Assembly (NCBI GenBank): GCA_050743265.1
Contig: JBOGEN010000224.1
Coordinates: 1-15,554 of the forward strand
Reading direction: 5' to 3'
Length of the DNA: 15,554 nt
Origin: JBOGEN01 sp050743265
Lineage (GTDB): Bacteria > Actinomycetota > Actinomycetes > JBOGEN01
The notes beneath the pieces were generated by a model. That model saw nothing but the letters and a program-made list of their open reading frames with translations. It had not been told where the DNA came from and did no database searches. The position numbers and the translations under genes are program-made. Shown piece after piece: positions 1 through 5,557 of this stretch. Positions within the stretch are counted from its first letter, which is position 1. Every line of letters starts with the position of its first letter.

Positions 1-1
1 G

Positions 2-451
2 CTTGGCACGCGGGGGACGGCACGGCGGGTCGTGGGTGTGCTGCTACTCGGGCTCGGGGTGGCCGTCGTGGCCGCGGGCGTGTCCGCGTCCGGCGATCCC
101 GCGCACGTCCGGGAGGTGGCCTCGGCGGCGGGCGGGGCCACGGTGGCAGGCACCGGGTGGCCCTGGCTCTCACACGTCGGCGGTGTGCTGCTGGCGGCGT
201 CCGGTCTGCTCGTCGTGCTCCGCGGCGGGGCCTGGCCGGGCCTGTCGATCCGGTACGAGGTGCCGGCAGCGCGGTCCCGCGACGGCCGATCGCCGAGTCG
301 ACAGGAGCCGGGTGGCCCGGCGCCACGCACTCCGGAGGAGCCGCGTGCCGCGGCGCCTGGGATGCCGGGGGAGTCGCGCCCGGAGGACCTGTGGGCCGCA
401 CTCGACCGGGGCGAGGACCCCACCGCGGAGCAGGGGCCCCCAGGCCGCTGA
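2..451 (+). CDS. Trp biosynthesis-associated membrane protein, 3' part (5' end outside window)
   Basis: The reading frame is open from the first base, so the start lies upstream and 149 codons are visible. Two hydrophobic segments can be seen: visible residues about 11-27, and about 53-73 beginning GWPWLSHVGG. A Pro/Arg/Glu-rich, probably cytoplasmic tail follows. The tail ends in DLWAALDRGEDPTA, the LW-x-ALD-x-G-x-DPT ending typical of the actinobacterial Trp_oprn_chp family (TIGR02234), which sits between trpE and trpC. The function of the family is unknown; a role linked to tryptophan synthesis is inferred only from its position. The next gene, HGxxPAAW, begins 55 bases after the stop, and a strong hairpin lies in that gap. 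Family assignment is fairly sure from the tail plus the context. The first membrane segments of the family are probably missing from the window. Confidence 0.82.
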   Translation, partial: LGTRGTARRVVGVLLLGLGVAVVAAGVSASGDPAHVREVASAAGGATVAGTGWPWLSHVGGVLLAASGLLVVLRGGAWPGLSIRYEVPAARSRDGRSPSRQEPGGPAPRTPEEPRAAAPGMPGESRPEDLWAALDRGEDPTAEQGPPGR

Positions 452-484
452 GGCAGAATGCTCACGCACCGTGAGCCAGCTGCC
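452..484 (+). other. Two-part intergenic hairpin in the trp cluster
   Basis: An outer stem GGCAG (452-456) / CTGCC (480-484) encloses an inner perfect stem GCTCACG (460-466) / CGTGAGC (470-476) with a CAC triloop. It begins directly after the stop codon of the membrane-protein gene and ends 10 bases before the Shine-Dalgarno of the next gene. No T-tract follows. It could be a weak or actinobacterial-type terminator, an mRNA-stabilising element, or an operator, since the inner 17 bases form a near-palindrome. The structure is seen directly; its role is open. Confidence 0.5.
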
Positions 485-506
485 CTCGATCCCCGGAGGA
501 CTACGG

Positions 507-713
507 ATGTCGTCGGACAACCACGGCCAGACGCCCGCGGCCTGGACCGCGGTGTCGATCATCATCGCCGGCTGCACCATCGGAGGCGTCGCCACGGTGC
601 TCGCCATGCCCTGGCTCGTGTTCGTCGGGCTCGGAGTGGCGTTGATCGGGCCGATCGTCGGCAAGATCATGGCCACCATGGGCCTCGGCGCTACCCCGGG
701 CTTCCACGACTGA
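507..713 (+). CDS. HGxxPAAW family small membrane protein
   Basis: This encodes a 68-residue protein. The start is fixed by GGAGGA at 495-500, six bases before the ATG. The N-terminus carries NHGQTPAAW (residues 5-13), which is the motif that names the HGxxPAAW family of small actinobacterial membrane proteins. Two closely spaced hydrophobic segments (about 14-33 and 35-53) suggest a hairpin-like membrane protein with short tails. No catalytic motif is visible and the function is unknown. It sits between the Trp-associated membrane protein and trpC, so it may be co-transcribed with the trp genes. Its product could accompany the preceding membrane protein, but that is inference from position only. 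Confidence 0.85.
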   Translation: MSSDNHGQTPAAWTAVSIIIAGCTIGGVATVLAMPWLVFVGLGVALIGPIVGKIMATMGLGATPGFHD

Positions 714-732
714 CGCGCTTGACGCGAGAGCC

Positions 733-765
733 GCCCGAGCGGGCAGTCCCGGGCAAGTACCCGGG
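733..765 (+). other. Paired hairpins upstream of trpC
   Basis: Two stems lie three bases apart in the 123-base gap before trpC. The first is GCCC (733-736) / GGGC (741-744) with loop GAGC. The second is CCCGGG (748-753) / CCCGGG (760-765) with loop CAAGTA. They may terminate or attenuate transcription coming from the upstream small gene, or be part of a trpC leader. No U-tract follows. In DNA this GC-rich, short hairpins occur often by chance, so confidence in a function is low. Confidence 0.35.
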
Positions 766-792
766 TGGCGGGGGACGACCGTGGACGCTGGT

Positions 793-798
793 TACCAT
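793..798 (+). promoter_or_regulatory. Candidate -10 box (TACCAT) for trpC
   Basis: TACCAT fits the actinobacterial housekeeping -10 pattern TANNNT. It would place a transcription start near 805, giving a leader of about 30 bases with GAGGGG (821-826) as ribosome-binding site. I see no recognisable -35 box at the matching distance. It may add an internal promoter to the trp cluster. This is a weak prediction based on the hexamer and its position alone. Confidence 0.3.
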
Positions 799-836
799 CG
801 AAGTCTGGTGCTGGCCGGACGAGGGGACCTGATCGC

Positions 837-1646
837 GTGAGCGTGCTCGACGAGATCGTGGCCGGCGTCCTCGCCGACCTCGGCGAACGTCAGACGCGGG
901 TCTCCCTCGACGACCTCAAGGCCGTGGCGGCGAGACGACCGGCAGCGCTGGACGGGGTCGGCACGTTGGGCGGCGAGGGCGTCGCCGTGATCGCCGAGGT
1001 CAAGCGGTCCAGCCCGTCCAAGGGTGCGCTGGCCGCGATCGCCGACCCGGCCGCGCTCGCCGCGGACTACCAGGCGGGCGGTGCCCAGGTGATCAGCGTG
1101 CTCACCGAGGGCCGCCGGTTCGGCGGGTCGCTCGAGGACCTGGGCGCGGTCCGGGCCGCGGTGGACGTCCCCGTGCTCCGCAAGGACTTCATCCTCACCT
1201 CGTACCAGCTGTGGGAGGCCCGCGCCCACGGGGCCGACATGGTCCTGCTGCTCGCGGTCGCCCTCGACCAGCCCGCGCTCGTCTCGCTCGTCGAGCGGGC
1301 CACCTCGCTCGGTCTGACGCCACTCGTCGAGTGCCATGCCGAGGAGGAGGTCGACAGGGCGGTCGACGCCGGCGCGCGCGTCCTCGGCATCAACGCCAGG
1401 GACCTGCGCACTCTGGAGGTGGACCGGGGGGTGTTCGCGCGGCTCGCCCCACGCGTGCCCGCCGGGGTTCTCAAGGTGGCCGAGTCGGGCGTCCGCGGCC
1501 CGCACGACCTCATCGCGTACGCCCACGACGGGGCGGACGCCGTTCTCGTCGGCGAGACCCTCGTCACCGGCGGTGACCCCCGCGCGGCCGTGAGGGATCT
1601 CGTCACTGCCGGCGCGCACCCCGCCCTGTCCACCGGGCCCTCCTGA
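837..1646 (+). CDS. trpC: Indole-3-glycerol phosphate synthase
   Basis: This 269-residue (beta/alpha)8-barrel enzyme closes CdRP to indole-3-glycerol phosphate, releasing CO2 and water, in the cytoplasm. The active-site residues known from the family can be placed: Glu54 and Lys56 in EVKRSSPSKG (54-63), Lys116 in RKDFI, Glu165 in LVECHAEEE, Asn186 in GINARDL, and Glu216-Ser217 in AESGV. The phosphate-binding C-terminal strand reads ADAVLVGETLV. Length is normal for a monofunctional TrpC, with no fused TrpF. The GTG start at 837 follows GAGGGG at 821-826; an upstream in-frame extension to 765 would cover the leader hairpin and matches nothing in the family. trpB follows after 32 bases. Confidence 0.97.
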   Translation: MSVLDEIVAGVLADLGERQTRVSLDDLKAVAARRPAALDGVGTLGGEGVAVIAEVKRSSPSKGALAAIADPAALAADYQAGGAQVISVLTEGRRFGGSLEDLGAVRAAVDVPVLRKDFILTSYQLWEARAHGADMVLLLAVALDQPALVSLVERATSLGLTPLVECHAEEEVDRAVDAGARVLGINARDLRTLEVDRGVFARLAPRVPAGVLKVAESGVRGPHDLIAYAHDGADAVLVGETLVTGGDPRAAVRDLVTAGAHPALSTGPS

Positions 1647-1678
1647 CCGCTCCCGCTCTTCGACCTGATCGGCACCGC

Positions 1679-2926
1679 ATGACGTCCGCTCCGCCTTCTC
1701 GACCGCAGCCCGCCGGCCCGCAGCCCGCCGGCCCGCTGCCCGACGCGACCGGCCACTTCGGCACGTACGGGGGCCGGTTCGTCCCAGAGGCGCTCGTGGC
1801 CGCGCTGGACGAGCTGGCCGCCGCGTACGAGAAGGCCCAGCACGATCCGTCGTTCACGGCCGAGCTCGACCAGCTCCAGCGCACGTACACCGGGCGGCCG
1901 AGCCCGCTCACGGAGGCGCCGCGCTTCGCCGAGCACGCGGGCGGCGCCCGCATGCTGCTCAAGCGCGAGGACCTCAACCACACCGGCTCACACAAGATCA
2001 ACAATGTGCTCGGCCAGGCGCTGCTCACCCGCCGGATGGGCAAGTCCCGGGTCATCGCCGAGACCGGCGCCGGGCAGCACGGCGTGGCCACGGCCACCGC
2101 CTGCGCCCTCATGGGGCTCGACTGCGTCGTCTACATGGGCGAGACCGACACGCAGCGCCAGGCGCTCAACGTGGCCCGGATGCGCATGCTGGGGGCGGAG
2201 GTCGTGCCCGTCACCGCCGGGTCGCGCACCCTCAAGGACGCCATCAACGAGGCCATGCGCGACTGGGTGACGAACGTGGCCGACACCCACTACCTGCTCG
2301 GCACGGTGGCAGGTCCGCACCCGTTCCCGGTGATGGTGCGCGACTTCCACCGCGTCATCGGGGACGAGGCGCGCGGCCAGACCCTCGAGCTGACGGGGCG
2401 CCTCCCGGACGCGGTCACCGCCTGCGTCGGCGGCGGGTCGAACGCCATCGGGATCTTCCACGCCTTCGTCCCCGACCCCTCGGTCGCGCTGTACGGGTTC
2501 GAGGCCGGCGGCGAGAGCGCCGAGGAGGGCCACCACGCGGCCACGCTGACGTCGGGCACCCCGGGGGTCCTGCACGGCGCCCGCTCCTACCTGCTCCAGG
2601 ACGAGTGGGGACAGACGCTGCCCACCCACTCGGTGTCGGCGGGGCTGGACTACCCCGGTGTAGGCCCCGAGCACGCCTGGCTGCGCGACTCCGGGCGGGC
2701 CACGTACCGGTCGGTGACCGACGCGGAGGCCATGGACGCGTTCCGGCTGCTGTGCCGGACCGAGGGAATCATCCCGGCGATCGAGAGCGCCCACGCGCTG
2801 GCCGGGGCGCTCGAGGTCGGGCGTGACGTCGGGCCCGAGGGTGTCGTCCTGGTCAACCTGTCCGGCCGCGGGGACAAGGACATGGACACGGCTGCCCGCT
2901 GGTTCGGGCTCCTGGAGGACGCGTGA
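1679..2926 (+). CDS. trpB: Tryptophan synthase beta chain
   Basis: This 415-residue PLP enzyme condenses indole with L-serine to give tryptophan, in an alpha2-beta2 complex with TrpA. The PLP lysine is Lys106 in HTGSHKINN, the catalytic acid is Glu128 in AETGAGQHG, and the phosphate-binding loop is GGGSN (251-255). The spacing between these equals that of the Salmonella enzyme (87, 109, 232). The core begins at GHFGTYGGRFVPE near residue 25. The preceding 24 residues are Pro/Ala-rich and contain a duplicated QPAGP, encoded by a perfect 15-base tandem repeat. No clear Shine-Dalgarno precedes the ATG, so the exact start is less sure than the identity. The stop overlaps the trpA GTG by four bases, which suggests translational coupling. 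Confidence 0.97.
   Translation: MTSAPPSRPQPAGPQPAGPLPDATGHFGTYGGRFVPEALVAALDELAAAYEKAQHDPSFTAELDQLQRTYTGRPSPLTEAPRFAEHAGGARMLLKREDLNHTGSHKINNVLGQALLTRRMGKSRVIAETGAGQHGVATATACALMGLDCVVYMGETDTQRQALNVARMRMLGAEVVPVTAGSRTLKDAINEAMRDWVTNVADTHYLLGTVAGPHPFPVMVRDFHRVIGDEARGQTLELTGRLPDAVTACVGGGSNAIGIFHAFVPDPSVALYGFEAGGESAEEGHHAATLTSGTPGVLHGARSYLLQDEWGQTLPTHSVSAGLDYPGVGPEHAWLRDSGRATYRSVTDAEAMDAFRLLCRTEGIIPAIESAHALAGALEVGRDVGPEGVVLVNLSGRGDKDMDTAARWFGLLEDA
1703..1732 (+). repeat. 15-base tandem duplication in trpB 5' end
   Basis: The unit CCGCAGCCCGCCGGC occurs twice without a gap (1703-1717 and 1718-1732) and encodes the repeated QPAGP in the flexible N-terminal tail of TrpB. It keeps the frame and lies outside the conserved fold. 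It looks like replication slippage in a region free of constraint. Confidence 0.9.
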
Positions 2927-3813
2927 GCACGACCGGGCCGACGGTGGCGCCGAACCCGGACCCGGACCCCAACCCGACCGTGAACCCGGACCCGAGCGTG
3001 AGCCCCGGCGCGGTCGCGCTGGGAGACCTGTTCGCCCAGGCAAGGTCCGAGCAGCGTGCGGTCCTCGTCGCGTACCTGCCGGCCGGGTTCCCGACCGAGC
3101 AGGGCGGGGTCGCGGCGCTGCGCGCGATGGTCGAGGCAGGCGTGGACGCCGTCGAGGTGGGTCTGCCCTACAGCGACCCGCTCATGGACGGGCCCACCAT
3201 CCAGCAGGCCGTCGACGTGGCCCTGGCCGGGGGGACGACGACCCCGGCGGTGCTCCGTACGGTCCAGCAGGTGGCCGCCCTCGGCGTGCCGACGCTGACC
3301 ATGACCTACTGGAACCCGGTCGAGCGCTACGGCCCCGAACGGTTCGCCGCGGACCTGGCGGCCGCCGGCGGCTGCGGGGCGATCACCCCGGACCTGACGC
3401 CTGAGGAGGCCGGCGAGTGGCTCGCTGCCTCCGAGACAGCAGGGCTGGCACCGGTCTTCCTGGTCGCGCCCACCTCGTCGCCGGACCGCATCGCCGCGGT
3501 CGCCCGGGTGACCCGCGGGTTCATCTACGCGGCCTCGCTCATGGGAGTGACCGGCGCCCGGGAGTCCGTCGGGCACCTGGCCGCCGGCCTGGTCGAGCGG
3601 GTCCGGGCCGAGACCGACCTGCCCGTCGGGGTCGGGCTCGGCGTGTCCACCGGCGCCCAGGCCCGCGAGGTCGCCGCGTACGCGGACGGGGTCATCGTGG
3701 GCTCCGCCTTCGTCCGACGGCTGCTGGACGCACCGGACCCCGACGCCGGGGTGGCCTCCGTCCGGGCCCTTGCGGCCGAGCTGGCCGAGGGCGTGCGGGG
3801 CGCCTCCCGGTGA
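2923..3813 (+). CDS. trpA: Tryptophan synthase alpha chain
   Basis: This 296-residue TIM-barrel lyase cleaves indole-3-glycerol phosphate to indole and glyceraldehyde 3-phosphate and channels indole to TrpB. The catalytic pair is Glu78 (AVEVGLPYSDP) and Asp89 (LMDGP), 11 residues apart like Glu49/Asp60 in Salmonella. Phosphate-binding segments appear as VGLGVSTGAQ and ADGVIVGSAFV near the C-terminus. The GTG start overlaps the trpB stop (GTGA). Compared with Salmonella TrpA the protein carries about 29 extra N-terminal residues, mostly a Pro/Asn/Asp-rich tract (residues 10-28). A shorter start is conceivable, but no better codon and ribosome-binding site is evident before the conserved LGDLFAQAR. 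The stop overlaps a possible GTG start (3810) of the next gene. Confidence 0.96.
   Translation: MSTTGPTVAPNPDPDPNPTVNPDPSVSPGAVALGDLFAQARSEQRAVLVAYLPAGFPTEQGGVAALRAMVEAGVDAVEVGLPYSDPLMDGPTIQQAVDVALAGGTTTPAVLRTVQQVAALGVPTLTMTYWNPVERYGPERFAADLAAAGGCGAITPDLTPEEAGEWLAASETAGLAPVFLVAPTSSPDRIAAVARVTRGFIYAASLMGVTGARESVGHLAAGLVERVRAETDLPVGVGLGVSTGAQAREVAAYADGVIVGSAFVRRLLDAPDPDAGVASVRALAAELAEGVRGASR
2950..3006 (+). repeat. Low-complexity Pro/Asn/Asp tract in TrpA N-terminus
   Basis: Imperfect repeats of AACCCGGACCCG-like units encode alternating proline with Asn, Asp, Thr, Val or Ser (TrpA residues 10-28). The tract precedes the conserved fold and is probably disordered. It begins 27 bases after the GTG start of trpA. 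Confidence 0.7.
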
Positions 3814-3854
3814 CCTGCGTGCCTGGGAGCTCGGCAGGGCGCCCGTTCGTCGGC

Positions 3855-4517
3855 GTGACCGTGCGCAACCTCGTCCGCGGCGCGGTGGTCGTGCTCGCGG
3901 TGGCCCTCGTGGGGGCCGGGTGTGCGGCCCCCTCCGAGACCGGCGGGGCCGCCGAGGTCACGGTGGCGGGGGGGTCGGGCCCGTACCGCGGCACCGAGCT
4001 GGACGGGCGGTACAGGCTGCCCTCCACGGAGCTCAAAGACACGCAGGGCCGGCCGTTCGACCTGGCGGAGGACACCCGTCGTCCGGTGACGCTCGTGTTC
4101 TTCGGCTACACGTCCTGCCCGGACGTCTGCAACATCGTGCTGGCCAACATGGCCTCGGCCCTGCGCCGGGCGGGGCAAGTTGCCCGGCACGAGGTCGACA
4201 TGGTCTTCGTCACGTCGGACCCGCAGCGGGACACCCCGCCGGTGATCCGCGAGTACCTCGACCGGTTCGACCCGTCCTTCGTCGGGCTGACCGCCAGGAT
4301 GCGGACTATCAGGAAGACCGCCGACACCCTCGGCGTCGCGCTCACCGGAAAGGTCGACCACGGCTCGGAGCAGGCGTCCGGGTACGAGGTCGGTCACGGG
4401 ACCCAGGTGGTGGCGTACGGCAGGGACGACCGCAGCATCCTGGTGTGGACGGCCGATACGGCCGTGGCCGACCTTCGGGCCGACATCCGCGAGCTGACCC
4501 AGCGGGCCACCGGGTAA
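3855..4517 (+). CDS. SCO1/SenC/PrrC-family lipoprotein
   Basis: This is a thioredoxin-fold protein of the SCO family, which delivers copper to, or acts as thiol-disulfide partner in, cytochrome c oxidase assembly on the outer face of the membrane. With the chosen GTG start it has 220 residues. An n-region with two Arg, a hydrophobic stretch (AVVVLAVALVG) and VGAGC suggest lipidation at Cys23, although Gly at -3 is not the commonest lipobox residue. The copper ligands are present: CPDVC (Cys88, Cys92) in FFGYTSCPDVC, and His181 in YEVGHGTQ. TSDPQRDTP is also typical. Other possible starts are GTG 3861, and GTG 3810, which overlaps the trpA stop and would add 15 residues before the signal. lgt follows immediately. 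Confidence 0.88.
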   Translation: MTVRNLVRGAVVVLAVALVGAGCAAPSETGGAAEVTVAGGSGPYRGTELDGRYRLPSTELKDTQGRPFDLAEDTRRPVTLVFFGYTSCPDVCNIVLANMASALRRAGQVARHEVDMVFVTSDPQRDTPPVIREYLDRFDPSFVGLTARMRTIRKTADTLGVALTGKVDHGSEQASGYEVGHGTQVVAYGRDDRSILVWTADTAVADLRADIRELTQRATG

Positions 4518-4530
4518 CGTGACCCCGCCC

Positions 4531-5397
4531 ATGCGCACCAGCACCGTCCTCGCCTCGATCCCCAGCCCCTCCCAGGGCGTGTGGGAGCTCGGGCCCGTCC
4601 CGCTGCGGGCGTACGCGCTGTGCATCATCCTCGGCGTCGTCGCCGCGGTGTGGATCACCGACCGCCGGTGGCGTGCCCGGGGCGGGAGCCCCGGCCTGGC
4701 CGCGGACGTCGCCACCTGGGCCGTCCCGTTCGGCCTGGTCGGTGGCCGGGCGTACCACGTCGTCACGAGCCCGGAGGCGTACTTCGGCGAGGACGGCGAC
4801 CCGGTGGCCGCCCTGTACGTGTGGCAGGGCGGGCTCGGCATCTGGGGGGCGATCGCGATGGGCGGCGTGGGCGCCTGGGTCGCCTGCCGCCGGCGCGGCA
4901 TCTCGCTGCCGGCCTTCGCCGACGCCGCCGCGCCAGGCATCGCGGTCGCACAGGCGATCGGACGTTGGGGCAACTGGTTCAACCAGGAGCTGTACGGGCG
5001 GCCCACCACGCTGCCGTGGGGGCTGGAGATCGACCCGGAGCACCGCCCGGTCACGAGCCCGGGCGCGGAGACGTACCACCCCACGTTCCTCTACGAGTCG
5101 CTGTTCCTGCTCGGCATCGCCGTCCTTCTGGTCTGGGCCGGCCCGCGGTTCCGCCTCGGCCACGGCCGCACGTTCGCGCTGTACGTCGCGACGTACTGCG
5201 CGGGCAGGTTCTGGATCGAGAGGCTGCGGGTCGACCCGGCGCAGCACCTGTTCGGCCTGCGTCTCAACGAGTGGACGAGCCTGCTCGTGCTGGCCGGGGC
5301 GCTGGTGTACCTGGTCGTCTCCGCGCGGCGCCGCCCGGGCATGGAGGAGCAGGTCGAGCCGGTGAAGGCGTCCACGGCCGGCGACGAGACCGGCTGA
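4531..5397 (+). CDS. lgt: Prolipoprotein diacylglyceryl transferase
   Basis: Lgt moves diacylglycerol from phosphatidylglycerol to the lipobox cysteine of prolipoproteins, the first step of lipoprotein maturation, in the cytoplasmic membrane. The protein has 288 residues from ATG 4531. Family marks are IPSPSQGVWELGPVPLRAYAL at the N-terminus, LVGGRAYHV (about 69-77), and the Lgt signature GRWGNWFNQELYGRPT (144-159) with the conserved Arg145 and Asn148. A late GRFWIERLR supplies the conserved Arg region. About seven hydrophobic segments are visible. GTG 4519, two bases after the previous stop codon, is an alternative start adding four residues; neither has a clear Shine-Dalgarno. The upstream SCO protein and downstream LivK-like protein are both likely substrates. 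Confidence 0.96.
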   Translation: MRTSTVLASIPSPSQGVWELGPVPLRAYALCIILGVVAAVWITDRRWRARGGSPGLAADVATWAVPFGLVGGRAYHVVTSPEAYFGEDGDPVAALYVWQGGLGIWGAIAMGGVGAWVACRRRGISLPAFADAAAPGIAVAQAIGRWGNWFNQELYGRPTTLPWGLEIDPEHRPVTSPGAETYHPTFLYESLFLLGIAVLLVWAGPRFRLGHGRTFALYVATYCAGRFWIERLRVDPAQHLFGLRLNEWTSLLVLAGALVYLVVSARRRPGMEEQVEPVKASTAGDETG

Positions 5398-5460
5398 GCG
5401 AGCCGGGCGTGTCCCGTCCGGCCGCCAGGCCCTGGTTTCCGCCGAAGGTCGCGGATCGGC

Positions 5461-5466
5461 TACCCT
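5461..5466 (+). promoter_or_regulatory. Candidate -10 box (TACCCT) for gltBD
   Basis: TACCCT in the context GGCTACCCT matches the TANNNT -10 pattern and resembles the box proposed before trpC (GGTTACCAT). It would place transcription start near 5473, with an 85-base leader. No convincing -35 box is seen; TTTCCG at 5436-5441 is only loosely placed. This is the best candidate in the 160-base gap between lgt and gltB. Confidence 0.35.
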
Positions 5467-5481
5467 GGCGAGCCCAGTAAG

Positions 5482-5530
5482 GCAGGGCCACTGTCGTCCC
5501 TGCGTCCCTCGGCCGGCCATGCCGGTCGGG
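5482..5530 (+). promoter_or_regulatory. Two hairpins in the gltB leader
   Basis: The first hairpin pairs GCAGGG (5482-5487) with CCCTGC (5498-5503) around a 10-base loop. The second has ten pairs (two of them G-U) between 5508-5517 and 5521-5530, with a CAT loop. The second ends 17 bases before the GGGAGG ribosome-binding site (5548-5553) of gltB. No T-run follows, so this is more likely a leader structure than a plain terminator for lgt, but either is possible. I recognise no known riboswitch. Confidence 0.4.
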
Positions 5531-5557
5531 TTCGGCTGATGGACGACGGGAGGTGCG

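Noticed and set aside
733..765. Paired hairpins upstream of trpC as a classic ANTAR target.
   Set aside because: The loops (GAGC and CAAGTA) do not have the A1/G4 hexaloop pattern on both stems, so this identification is not supported.
719..832. A possible short leader peptide (TTG start) with three Trp codons, ending just before trpC, like an attenuator peptide.
   Set aside because: There is no ribosome-binding site for the TTG, the Trp codons end just ahead of the trpC ribosome-binding site so stalling would block rather than aid trpC, and no downstream terminator/antiterminator pair is present.
3810..3854. An upstream GTG start (3810) for the SCO lipoprotein overlapping the trpA stop.
   Set aside because: It would put 15 extra residues, including a cysteine, ahead of a well-formed lipoprotein signal. 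Kept as an alternative, since the GTGA overlap is otherwise attractive.
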